From positions 496,001 to 560,000 of the forward strand of contig JADIXX010000008.1 of NCBI GenBank assembly GCA_016705575.1: a stretch of DNA of 64,000 bases. The letters run 5' to 3'. Both the position numbers and the translations under genes were made by a program. Positions 32,620 to 40,730 of the stretch are shown piece after piece; within the stretch, counting starts at the first letter, position 1, and each line of letters opens with the position of its first letter. The notes beneath the pieces were generated by a model, which was not told the origin of the DNA, searched no databases, and saw only the letters and a list, made by a program, of their open reading frames with translations. This DNA comes from Candidatus Aalborgicola defluviihabitans (GTDB taxonomy: Bacteria > Pseudomonadota > Gammaproteobacteria > Burkholderiales > Burkholderiaceae_C).

Positions 32620-32668
32620 CCCCTTAGCCCTCGTGGAATATGCATGGCAAGCTACGCTTTTCATAGCA
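32619..32668 (-). repeat. Dispersed repeat, copy 8, providing a stop codon
   Basis: Minus strand TGCTATGAAAAGCGTAGCTT, then GCCATGCATATTCCACGAGG and GCTAAGGGGC. Its first bases give the last codon and TGA of the CaiB-type gene. It abuts the 84-bp inverted repeat with one base shared. Confidence 0.85.
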
Positions 32669-33875
32669 CCACACCATCTGCATGCAACCGATTCACTTGG
32701 TCTACGCTATAGCCCAAGCTTTGCAACAAGCCGTCGGTGTGCTCGCCCAGCTTGGGCGGGTCCAGGCGTAGGCCCAGGCGCTCGCCGCCCAGCATCAGGG
32801 GTAGAAGCGGCACCTTGGTTTGTCGGCCATCGGGCAGCTCCATCGGCGCCAAGCCACCGGTGGCGTTGAGGTGCGGATCATCGAACAGATATTGCGGATC
32901 GGTGATGGGGGCAAAGGGCAGGCCGTGCTGCTCAAACAACGCCGAGAGCTCGACGGCGCTGTGGACCACCAAGCGCTCGCGCAGCAGCGGGATCAGCCAA
33001 TCACGGGCCAGCACCCGGCCGTTGTTGCTGGCAATCCGTTCGTCCGCCAGCAGGTCGGCAAAGCCAAAGGCGTCGCAAAACACCTTCCACTGGCCGTCGC
33101 CCACCACCGCCAGAAAGATCTGCTGCCCATCTTTAACCTTGAACACGTCGTAAATGCCCCAGGGTGAGATCTTCTCGGGCATGGGCGCGGCGGGCTTACC
33201 GGTCACCGCGAACTGCAGCATGTGCTGGGCCACCAGGAAGATGTTGTTCTCAAACAAGGCGCTTTGCACCTCCTGGCCCTGTCCGGTCTGGCTGCGCTGC
33301 ATCAAGGCGGCCATGGCGCCCACCGCGCCAAAGACGCCGCCCATGATGTCGTTCACGCTGGAGCCCGCACGCAGCGGATCGCCGGGGCGCCCGGTCATGT
33401 AGGCCAGGCCGCCCATCATCTGCACTACCTCATCCAGCGCGGTGCGGTGGTCGTAGGGGCCGGGCAAAAAGCCCTTGTGGCTCACATAGATCAGACGCGG
33501 GTCCAGCTTGCGCAGGGTTGCGTAGTCCAGCCCCAGTTTCTGCATCGTCTCCGTCTTGAAGTTCTCGCTGACGATGTCGGCGGTGGCAATCAGCTTGAGG
33601 ACAATTTCCCGCCCCTGGGCACTCTTCATGTCCACCGCAATGCTCTTTTTGTTGCGGTTGAACAGCGGGTAGAAACCGGCACCGCTGCCCAGCAGCTTGC
33701 GCGTGTTGTCGCCAGTCAAGGGCTCGACCTTGATCACGTCCGCTCCCAAGTCGCCCAGCACCATACCGCAGGTGGGCCCCATGACCATGTGGGTGAACTC
33801 GACGACGCGGATGTTGGCCAGCGGTAGGGGGCGGGCGGGGTCAGTCGTGGTGGCCTGGGATTCAGTTGGCTGCAT
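32661..33875 (-). CDS. CaiB/BaiF family CoA-transferase (class III)
   Basis: 404 residues of the family III CoA-transferases, which move CoA between organic acids by an aspartyl-CoA intermediate. Marks are LANIRVVEFTHMVMGPTCGM, LGDLGADVIKVEPLTGDNTR, LFNRNKKSIAVDMKSAQGRE, and GPYDHRTALDEVVQMMGGLA; the conserved catalytic aspartate is within the DEVVQ-type region. Substrate unknown. It has no CoA-dependent partner next door. The stop lies in a dispersed repeat. Confidence 0.87.
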   Translation of the reverse strand: MQPTESQATTTDPARPLPLANIRVVEFTHMVMGPTCGMVLGDLGADVIKVEPLTGDNTRKLLGSGAGFYPLFNRNKKSIAVDMKSAQGREIVLKLIATADIVSENFKTETMQKLGLDYATLRKLDPRLIYVSHKGFLPGPYDHRTALDEVVQMMGGLAYMTGRPGDPLRAGSSVNDIMGGVFGAVGAMAALMQRSQTGQGQEVQSALFENNIFLVAQHMLQFAVTGKPAAPMPEKISPWGIYDVFKVKDGQQIFLAVVGDGQWKVFCDAFGFADLLADERIASNNGRVLARDWLIPLLRERLVVHSAVELSALFEQHGLPFAPITDPQYLFDDPHLNATGGLAPMELPDGRQTKVPLLPLMLGGERLGLRLDPPKLGEHTDGLLQSLGYSVDQVNRLHADGVVL

Positions 33876-33954
33876 AAATTACCCACATAAAAGTCACAAA
33901 TAAACTCAATAATAGCCAATTAATCAGCCACCAAGGTTGCAATACAGTAGAGGC

Positions 33955-34746
33955 ATGTCCAAAACCCCGGCCACTGCTGCGTCTGCCCCCGCCAAAAGCC
34001 ACAAGCCTGCGGGCCACTGCGCGCCGCAGGCGGTGTTGTTTGACGCCTATGGCACGCTGTTTGACGTGTACAGCGTGGCGCTGCTGGCCGAGCAGTTGTT
34101 CCCCGGCCACGGTCAGGCCTTGAGCGTGCTGTGGCGCGACAAGCAGATCGAATACACCCGTTTGGTGACCACCAGCAACCACGGCGCGCACTACCAGCCG
34201 TTTTGGGAATTAACCCGCGCGGCGCTGGTTTTTGCTATTAAAAAGCTAGTGCCACCCATAGATTCGACGAGGGCTAGCGCTGAATTTGATTCACAAGTTT
34301 CTCAGCTCATGAACCAGTACCGGTCCCTGAGCGCCTTCCCCGAAAACCGCGCCGTGCTGCAAGCGCTTAAAAGTCAGGGCATTCCCACCGGCATTCTGAG
34401 CAATGGCGATACCGCCATGCTGACACTGGCGCTCAAGTCCAGCGGCCTGCACGATCTGGTGGACCACATCATCAGCGTGGACCCGGTGCGCAAGTACAAG
34501 ACCGCCCCCGAGGCGTACACCCTGGGCGAGCAGACCCTGGGCCTGGCGGCAGCCAAGGTGCTGTTTGTCAGCAGCAATGCCTGGGACGCACTGGGCGCCA
34601 CCTGGTTTGGCTACCAGACGCTGTGGGTCAACCGCAGCCAGCAACCGTGGGAAGAAATTGGCCCGCAGCCCACCCACAGGGGCACCTCCCTGCGCGATGT
34701 GCTGTGTGTGCCTGGGTTGATCTCCCTTACTGGAGAACTGGCATGA
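33955..34746 (+). CDS. Haloacid dehalogenase type II (HAD family) with an in-frame repeat insertion
   Basis: 263 residues. HAD motif I is VLFDAYGTLFD (nucleophile Asp), motif II ILSNG, and motif III region KYKTAPEAYTL ... VSSNAWDALGATWFGY, with the SSNAWD pattern typical of 2-haloacid dehalogenases. The insertion is the special feature: DNA 34233-34280 is a copy of the dispersed repeat read in frame as FAIKKLVPPIDSTRASA within the cap domain, between FWELTRAAL and QLMNQYRSLSAFPE. Compared with what the family has there, the segment is about 9-10 residues longer. All catalytic motifs are intact. The TGA overlaps the next start (ATGA). Confidence 0.87.
   Translation: MSKTPATAASAPAKSHKPAGHCAPQAVLFDAYGTLFDVYSVALLAEQLFPGHGQALSVLWRDKQIEYTRLVTTSNHGAHYQPFWELTRAALVFAIKKLVPPIDSTRASAEFDSQVSQLMNQYRSLSAFPENRAVLQALKSQGIPTGILSNGDTAMLTLALKSSGLHDLVDHIISVDPVRKYKTAPEAYTLGEQTLGLAAAKVLFVSSNAWDALGATWFGYQTLWVNRSQQPWEEIGPQPTHRGTSLRDVLCVPGLISLTGELA
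34233..34280 (+). repeat. Dispersed repeat, copy 9, inside the HAD coding region
   Basis: TGCTATTAAAAAGCTAGTGC, then CACCCATAGATTCGACGAGG and GCTAGCGC. The length keeps the reading frame open and no stop is created in the frame used, although TAA occurs in another frame. Confidence 0.85.
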
Positions 34747-35537
34747 CAGCCGTCGATATCGTGCTGATTGTGCTGGGGGGCTTTGCCGCCGGGGCGGCCA
34801 ACTCGGTCGCCGGTGGCGGCTCGTTCTTCTCGTTTCCCGCCATGTTGGCAGCGGGCGTGCCGCCGGTGGTGGCCAACGCCAGCAATTCGGTGGCGCTGTG
34901 GCCGGGCAGCCTGGCTGCGGCCTGGGGCTACCGCGCGGAGCTGGTCCGCATGCGCGCCCATTTGCTGGGCCTCAGTGTTGCGGCACTGGCGGGCGGCATG
35001 GCCGGTGGCCTGCTGCTGCTGGCAGCGGGCGACGCGCAGTTTGCACAGTTGATTCCCTGGTTGCTGGCGTTTGCCACCGGCCTGTTTGCCGCCAGCCCGC
35101 AGATTGCCACGTGGCTCAAAAGCCGGCGCGAACGTCGGGCGGCAGCCGACGCCACAGCCGCCCCCACTGCGCATTCCAACTCGGTGGTGGGTTGGCTGGC
35201 GCAGTGTCTGGTATCGGTATACGGCGGATTCTTTGGCGCGGGCATGGGCATTTTGATGATGGCCAGCCTGTCTATTGCCGGGCACGAAGACCTGCACGAA
35301 GTCAACGCGCTGAAAAACCTGTTGTCCTCGGTGGTGTACAGCATCACGGTAGCCACCTTCATCACCGCAGGCGCCATCAGTTGGCCGCACACCCTCATCA
35401 TGCTGGTAGCAGCCAGCGCGGGCGGCTACTTGGGTGTGCGCCTGGCGCGCCGCTTGCAAGGCCCCTGGCTGCGCCGCATCGTCATCGCCGTGGGCGCGGC
35501 GCTGACCGCCTACTATTTTTTCAAGACACCCGGCTAG
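34743..35537 (+). CDS. TauE/SafE (TSUP) family membrane permease
   Basis: 264 residues with about eight hydrophobic helices. TSUP marks are the N-terminal AAGAANSVAGGGSFFSFPAM and the repeated second-half motif VSVYGGFFGAGMGILMMASL, both part of the duplicated architecture. Family members export sulfite, sulfoacetate or related anions. The ATG overlaps the stop of the HAD gene (ATGA), so a joint transcript is likely; an organic-acid/halide link would be guesswork. It ends 55 bp before malate synthase. Confidence 0.85.
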   Translation: MTAVDIVLIVLGGFAAGAANSVAGGGSFFSFPAMLAAGVPPVVANASNSVALWPGSLAAAWGYRAELVRMRAHLLGLSVAALAGGMAGGLLLLAAGDAQFAQLIPWLLAFATGLFAASPQIATWLKSRRERRAAADATAAPTAHSNSVVGWLAQCLVSVYGGFFGAGMGILMMASLSIAGHEDLHEVNALKNLLSSVVYSITVATFITAGAISWPHTLIMLVAASAGGYLGVRLARRLQGPWLRRIVIAVGAALTAYYFFKTPG

Positions 35538-35592
35538 CACCGGCCCCTATCATTTTTTTGTTTCCAGTTCACTTTACGGAAGAACCCCCACC

Positions 35593-37854
35593 ATGAGCAC
35601 TACTGAACGCACTACCACCCACCGCCTGCAAGTTGCCAGCAATTTGCACCGCTTCATCGAAACCCAGGTTCTGCCCGGCACCGGTGTAGCGCCAGCGGCA
35701 TTCTGGAAGGGCTTTGACGCCATCGTGGCCGATCTGGCACCCAAAAACATCGCCCTCTTGGCCGAACGCGACCGCCTGCAAACCGAGCTGGATGCCTGGC
35801 ACAAGGCCAACCCCGGTCCCATCACCGCAGGTGATCCTTCCAAGCCCACCGATATGACGCAGTACCGCGCATTTCTGGAAAAAATTGGCTACCTGGTGCC
35901 AAGCCCTAAAAAGCTGAAGATCACCACCAAAAATGTGGACGCCGAACTGGCCAAGCAAGCCGGCCCGCAGCTGGTGGTGCCCATCATGAACGCCCGCTAC
36001 GCCCTGAACGCCGCCAACGCCCGCTGGGGCAGCCTGTACGACGCGCTGTACGGCACCGACGTGATCTCTGAAGACAATGGCTGTGAGAAGACCCTGCAAC
36101 GCAACGGCAAGACCGTGGGCTACAACCCCAAGCGCGGCAAAAAGGTCATCGAATACGCCCGCAACGTGCTGGACCGCACCGCACCGCTCAAAAAAGGCTC
36201 GCATGTGGGCTCCACCGGCTACCGCGTCAACAAAGACGGCCAGTTGGTCGTGGCGCTGAAAGACGGCGGCACCTCCAAGCTGCAAGACAACAGCCAGTTC
36301 ATTGGCTTCCAGGGCGAAGCGAAAGCACCATCGTCCGTGCTGTTGGAACACAACGGTCTGCATCTGGACATCATCATCAACCGCGCCACGCCCATCGGCA
36401 AAACGGACGCCGCTGGCGTTGCCGACCTGGTGGTGGAAGCGGCCCTGTCCACCATCCTGGACCTGGAAGACTCGGTCGCCGCCGTGGATGCCGACGACAA
36501 GGTGCTGGCCTACAGCAACTGGCTGGGCATCTTGAACGGAACGCTGACCGAGAGCTTTGAGAAGGGTGGCAAGACCATGACACGCGGGCTGAATGCCGAC
36601 CGCGTCTACTCGGCTGCCAATGGAAAAGGCAAAGTCACCCTGCACGGCCGTTCGCTGATGTTTGTGCGCAATGTCGGCCACCTGATGACCAACCCGGCCA
36701 TCACCTACACCGCGGCCGATGGCTCTACCAAAGAGATCCCCGAAGGCATCTTGGACGCCGTGGTCACCACCACCATCGCCATGCATGACCTGGCCAAGAC
36801 CAAGAAAGACGCCATCCGCAACTCGCGCAAGGGCTCGGTCTACATCGTCAAACCCAAAATGCACGGCCCAGCAGAAGTGGCCTTTGCCGCCGAGCTGTTT
36901 AGCCGTGTCGAGAAGATGCTGGGGCTGCCCGACAGCACCGTCAAGCTCGGCATCATGGACGAAGAGCGCCGCACATCGGTCAACCTGAAAGCCTGCATTG
37001 CCGCCGCCAGCAGCCGCGTCGCCTTCATCAACACCGGCTTTTTGGACCGCACCGGCGATGAAATGCACACCGCCATGCAAGCCGGCCCCATGATCCGCAA
37101 GGGCGACATGAAGACCAGTGCCTGGATTGCCGCGTATGAGAAGAACAACGTGCTGGTTGGCCTCTCCAGCGGCCTGCGCGGCAAGGCGCAAATCGGCAAG
37201 GGCATGTGGGCCATGCCCGACCTGATGGCCGAGATGATGAAGCAAAAGATCGGCCACCCCAAAGCTGGTGCCAACACCGCCTGGGTGCCCAGCCCCACCG
37301 GCGCCACCCTGCACGCCCTGCACTACCATCAGGTGCTGGTCAGCGACGTGCAAAAGGAGATGGAAAAAACCAACTACGAAAAAGCGCGTGACGGCATCCT
37401 GGCCAACCTGCTGCAAATTCCGGTCACCGCCACCCCCAACTGGAGCGATGTAGAGATTCAACAGGAGCTGGACAACAACGCCCAGGGCATTCTGGGCTAC
37501 GTGGTGCGCTGGGTGGACCAGGGCGTGGGCTGCTCCAAGGTGCCCGACATCCACAACGTAGGCCTGATGGAAGACCGTGCCACGCTGCGCATCAGCAGCC
37601 AGCACATGGCCAACTGGCTCTTGCATGGCGTGGCGAGCGAAGGCCGCATCAAGGCCACCTTCCAGCGCATGGCGGCGGTGGTGGACCAGCAAAACAGCGG
37701 CGACCCGCTGTACCAGCGCATGGCTGGCAACTTTGACACCAGCATGGCCTACCAGGCCGCCTGTGATCTGGTCTTCAAGGGCCTGGTGCAGCCCAGTGGC
37801 TACACCGAGCCGCTGCTGCATGCCTGGCGTTTGAAAGTGAAGGCGGCTGCCTAA
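35593..37854 (+). CDS. glcB: Malate synthase G
   Basis: 753 residues; condenses glyoxylate with acetyl-CoA to malate (glyoxylate bypass or glycolate use). The long monomeric G form is recognised from TTILDLEDSVAAVDADDKV, TLHGRSLMFVRNVGHLMTNP, KLGIMDEERRTSVNLKACIA (catalytic region), GFLDRTGDEMHTAM and GKGMWAMPDLMAEMM. It is about 30 residues longer than E. coli GlcB. An AGAA..CCCACC leader without a textbook ribosome binding site precedes the ATG. Genes for isocitrate lyase or glycolate oxidase are not adjacent. An intrinsic terminator lies about 105 bp downstream. Confidence 0.93.
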   Translation: MSTTERTTTHRLQVASNLHRFIETQVLPGTGVAPAAFWKGFDAIVADLAPKNIALLAERDRLQTELDAWHKANPGPITAGDPSKPTDMTQYRAFLEKIGYLVPSPKKLKITTKNVDAELAKQAGPQLVVPIMNARYALNAANARWGSLYDALYGTDVISEDNGCEKTLQRNGKTVGYNPKRGKKVIEYARNVLDRTAPLKKGSHVGSTGYRVNKDGQLVVALKDGGTSKLQDNSQFIGFQGEAKAPSSVLLEHNGLHLDIIINRATPIGKTDAAGVADLVVEAALSTILDLEDSVAAVDADDKVLAYSNWLGILNGTLTESFEKGGKTMTRGLNADRVYSAANGKGKVTLHGRSLMFVRNVGHLMTNPAITYTAADGSTKEIPEGILDAVVTTTIAMHDLAKTKKDAIRNSRKGSVYIVKPKMHGPAEVAFAAELFSRVEKMLGLPDSTVKLGIMDEERRTSVNLKACIAAASSRVAFINTGFLDRTGDEMHTAMQAGPMIRKGDMKTSAWIAAYEKNNVLVGLSSGLRGKAQIGKGMWAMPDLMAEMMKQKIGHPKAGANTAWVPSPTGATLHALHYHQVLVSDVQKEMEKTNYEKARDGILANLLQIPVTATPNWSDVEIQQELDNNAQGILGYVVRWVDQGVGCSKVPDIHNVGLMEDRATLRISSQHMANWLLHGVASEGRIKATFQRMAAVVDQQNSGDPLYQRMAGNFDTSMAYQAACDLVFKGLVQPSGYTEPLLHAWRLKVKAAA

Positions 37855-37897
37855 AAAAGCCCGCCAAACCCAGCCCGCGTGCGCATTCTGGTAAATC

Positions 37898-37943
37898 GCT
37901 CTAGAATCAAGCGCGACTTACACAGCACCCACGAGGGCTGGCT
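37898..37943 (+). repeat. Dispersed repeat, degenerate copy 10
   Basis: GCTCTAGAATCAAGCGCGAC, then TTACACAGCACCCACGAGGG and CTGGCT. Only the CACGAGGGCT end is close to the consensus. It lies between malate synthase and the terminator. Confidence 0.5.
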
Positions 37944-37958
37944 ATTATTTTGGCTATT

Positions 37959-37991
37959 GCCCGGAATTGCAAAACGATTCCGGGCTTTTTT
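37959..37991 (+). terminator. Intrinsic terminator behind malate synthase
   Basis: GCCCGGAAT (37959-37967), loop TGCAAAACG, ATTCCGGGC (37977-37985), then TTTTTT. A perfect 9-bp GC-rich stem with a T-run, the clearest rho-independent terminator of the window. The gap 37855-38187 otherwise holds only the degenerate repeat copy and unassigned sequence before nadC. Confidence 0.9.
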
Positions 37992-38187
37992 ATGGGTGCG
38001 ACGCGAGTGCCAGGCCGTCTGCACCAGTTCATTTTCCGCACTGTTGGCCGTGCCCAGCAGGTCTTCGTCATGGTTTTATGGCTTGAAAACGGAAACACGG
38101 CGGCCAGATGTGTACCATCGATAACCACCCCCAACTGCGCCGCGTCCTGCACGACACCCGGCGGCACCTGTTTTGAGCCTTTTCTCC

Positions 38188-39075
38188 ATGACCAAGTCGT
38201 TTGATTTTTCACCCGCTGCAATAGCCCAACTGGCCCACGCGGACGTGGCCCGAGCCCTGGCTGAGGACGTGGGCACCGGTGACCTGACCGCCGGCCTTAT
38301 TGCCCCCGACCAGGGTGCCAGCGCCCATGTTCTGGCACGCGAAAACGCCGTAGTGTGCGGCCAGGCCTGGGTGCAGGCCGCCATTCTGGCGCTGGACCCC
38401 CAAGCCCACATCCGTTGGCATGTGCAAGATGGTGGCCGCTGCGAGGCCAACCAGGTGGTGTTTGAAGTGCAGGGTCGCGCCCAGGCCCTGTTGACTGCCG
38501 AGCGCACGGCGCTGAACTTTCTGCAACTGCTCAGCGCCGTGGCCACCAAAACCGCCACCTATGTAGCCGTTGTGGCCGGCACGCGCGCGGCCATTGTGGA
38601 CACCCGCAAAACCCTGCCGGGCCTGCGATTGGCACAAAAGTACGCCGTGCGCTGCGGCGGCGGCACCAACCACCGAATAGGCCTGTATGACGCCGTGCTG
38701 ATCAAAGAAAACCACATCGCCGCCGCCGGTGGCATTGCACAGGTGCTGCAACAGGCCGCAAAGATGGCGAAAGAGGCCGACTTTGTGGAGATTGAAGTAG
38801 AGACGCTGGAACAATTGGCGCAAGCCCTGGATGCCGGTGCCCGCATGGTGCTGCTGGACAACATGAGCGTGCCCCACTTGCACGAGGCCGTGCGCATGAA
38901 CGCCGCCAAAGCGAATCCGGCCATTCTGGAAATATCGGGCGGCGTCACCCTCAACGGTTTGCGCGCATTGGCCGAAACCGGAGTAGACCGCATCTCGATT
39001 GGCACCCTGACCAAGGACGTGCAAGCCACCGACTACTCCATGCGCTTTGAAACATTGGCAGGAACCCCGGCATGA
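38188..39075 (+). CDS. nadC: Nicotinate-nucleotide pyrophosphorylase (quinolinate phosphoribosyltransferase)
   Basis: 295 residues; converts quinolinate and PRPP to nicotinate mononucleotide with loss of CO2, the third de novo NAD step. Marks are EDVGTGDLTAGLI, ERTALNFLQLLSAVATKTA, DTRKTLPGLRLAQKYAVRCG (substrate-site residues), LYDAVLIKENHI and LEISGGVTLNGLRALAETGV. The start at 38188 (MTKSFDFSP) is preferred over a TTG at 38173. Its ATGA end overlaps the start of nadA, so the two are translationally coupled. Confidence 0.94.
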   Translation: MTKSFDFSPAAIAQLAHADVARALAEDVGTGDLTAGLIAPDQGASAHVLARENAVVCGQAWVQAAILALDPQAHIRWHVQDGGRCEANQVVFEVQGRAQALLTAERTALNFLQLLSAVATKTATYVAVVAGTRAAIVDTRKTLPGLRLAQKYAVRCGGGTNHRIGLYDAVLIKENHIAAAGGIAQVLQQAAKMAKEADFVEIEVETLEQLAQALDAGARMVLLDNMSVPHLHEAVRMNAAKANPAILEISGGVTLNGLRALAETGVDRISIGTLTKDVQATDYSMRFETLAGTPA

Positions 39076-40205
39076 CGAACACAGCCGCCACCATTGACGT
39101 GGATTACGAGCAGCCCGACACCACGCTCGCGGGCGTAGCCAGTGCATGCAGCACCCGCCATGCCTGGGCCCGCGTGCCGGTGGAGCCCAGCCCCACCGAA
39201 CGTGCGGCGCTCAAAGACAAAATTCGCCGCCTGCTGAACGAGAAGAACGCGGTCATGGTGTCGCACTACTACGTCCACCCCGATCTGCAAGACCTGGCCG
39301 AAGAAACCGGCGGCATCGTCAGCGACTCATTAGAGATGGCGCGCTTTGGTCGCGACCACGCTGCGCAAACCTTGGTGGTATCGGGTGTGAAGTTCATGGG
39401 CGAAACCGCCAAAATTTTGTCGCCTGAAAAAACGGTGCTGATGCCCGATCTGGACGCCACCTGTTCTTTGGACCTGGGCTGCCCGATTGACGAATTTAGC
39501 GCCTTTTGCGACGCCCACCCGGACCGCACCGTGGTGGTCTACGCCAACACCAGCGCGGCCGTGAAGGCACGCTCCGATTGGCTGGTCACCAGCAGTTGCG
39601 CGCTGGACATTGTTCGCGCGCTCAAAGACGCCGGACAAAAAATTCTGTGGGCCCCAGACCGGCACCTGGGCGGCTACATCCAGCGCGAAACCGGGGCCGA
39701 CATGGTGATGTGGAACGGCGCCTGCATCGTGCACGACGAATTCAAGGCCTTTGAGCTGGAAGCGTTAAAAAAAGAACACCCACTCGCCAAAGTGCTGGTG
39801 CATCCGGAATCTCCCGCCGATGTCATAGCCCTGGCCGACGCCGTGGGCTCCACCAGTGCGATATTGAACGCGGCGCACACCATGGACGCGCCCGAGTTCA
39901 TTGTGGCCACCGACAACGGCATGATGCACAAGCTGCGCACGCTCAACCCCGGCAAGGTGTTTTATGAAGCCCCCACCGCCGGCAACAGCGCCACCTGCAA
40001 GAGCTGCGCGCATTGCCCCTGGATGGCCATGAACGGGCTGGCCGGGCTGGCCCATGTGCTGGAGACGGGCACCAACGCAGTCCACGTGGACCCGGCCCTG
40101 GGTCTGCTGGCACGCCGCCCGATTGACCGTATGCTGGCCTTTACCGCGGCTTTGAAGTCGGGCAAGCCAGTGGCGGGTTTGGTGCCCAACATCGGCGCGG
40201 CCTGA
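39072..40205 (+). CDS. nadA: Quinolinate synthase A
   Basis: 377 residues; a 4Fe-4S enzyme joining iminoaspartate and dihydroxyacetone phosphate into quinolinate. Marks are VMVSHYYVHPDLQDLAEETG, VSGVKFMGETAKILSPEKTV, MPDLDATCSLDLGCP, APDRHLGGYIQRETG and the C-terminal GNSATCKSCAHCPWMAMNGL, which supplies cluster cysteines. It overlaps nadC by 4 nt. The product of NadB, encoded convergently 525 bp away, is its substrate. Confidence 0.95.
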   Translation: MTNTAATIDVDYEQPDTTLAGVASACSTRHAWARVPVEPSPTERAALKDKIRRLLNEKNAVMVSHYYVHPDLQDLAEETGGIVSDSLEMARFGRDHAAQTLVVSGVKFMGETAKILSPEKTVLMPDLDATCSLDLGCPIDEFSAFCDAHPDRTVVVYANTSAAVKARSDWLVTSSCALDIVRALKDAGQKILWAPDRHLGGYIQRETGADMVMWNGACIVHDEFKAFELEALKKEHPLAKVLVHPESPADVIALADAVGSTSAILNAAHTMDAPEFIVATDNGMMHKLRTLNPGKVFYEAPTAGNSATCKSCAHCPWMAMNGLAGLAHVLETGTNAVHVDPALGLLARRPIDRMLAFTAALKSGKPVAGLVPNIGAA

Positions 40206-40222
40206 ACACATTGGAGGATGGT

Positions 40223-40699
40223 ATGCGGCTATTTCTAACCTGCCTGCTGGTGGCTTTCTCCATCGGATCTGCGCATGCCCAAGCGGCGGCGGGCCGCTCC
40301 ACGGGGCAGACCCTGTACCTGCCCATCTATTCCCACATCTGGCATGGCGATACGGCCAATGCAGGTGAGAGGGCCAAAACGCTGCTATCGGTTTCGGTGA
40401 ACATTCGCAATACCGACCCGGCCCGCGCCATCCGCGTTCTGTCGGCGCAGTACTACGACACCGATGGCAAAAAGCTGCGCAACTACGTCACCACACCCCA
40501 GGTCATTGGCCCCTTGGGCACACTGGAATTGTTCGTTCCCCGTGGCGATGACTCGGGCGGCTCGGGCGCCAATTTCATCATCACCTGGAAGTCGGATGCT
40601 GCCGTCAACCCGCCCATGGCGGAAGGCGTGCATGCCAACCTGCCAGTCGGCAGAACTATCGCCTTCATCAGCTCGGCGCGGGTCTTGCCTGACGATTGA
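40223..40699 (+). CDS. Exported DUF3124 protein
   Basis: 158 residues with a signal peptide (residues 1-20, MRLFLTCLLVAFSIGSAHAQ). The mature part GQTLYLPIYSHIWHG ... LLSVSVNIRNTDP, GGSGANFIITWKSDAAVNPP fits the DUF3124 family, of unknown function and periplasmic. GGAGG at 40213-40217 fixes the ATG at 40223. It lies 17 bp behind nadA and may be co-transcribed with it, but no link to NAD synthesis is known to me. Confidence 0.72.
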   Translation: MRLFLTCLLVAFSIGSAHAQAAAGRSTGQTLYLPIYSHIWHGDTANAGERAKTLLSVSVNIRNTDPARAIRVLSAQYYDTDGKKLRNYVTTPQVIGPLGTLELFVPRGDDSGGSGANFIITWKSDAAVNPPMAEGVHANLPVGRTIAFISSARVLPDD

Positions 40700-40708
40700 C
40701 GCACCGGC

Positions 40709-40724
40709 GCTATCCGGCGATAGC
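40709..40724. terminator. Short hairpin between convergent genes
   Basis: GCTATC-CGGC-GATAGC, a perfect 6-bp stem with a 4-nt loop, in the 31-bp gap between the DUF3124 gene and the convergent nadB. T-runs are absent, so any terminating effect would be weak or factor-dependent. Confidence 0.4.
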
Positions 40725-40730
40725 CAAAAC

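Noticed and set aside
35569..37821. 750-codon open frame opposite malate synthase G
   Set aside because: Antisense shadow in GC-rich DNA; composition is glycine/valine/histidine-rich without family motifs.
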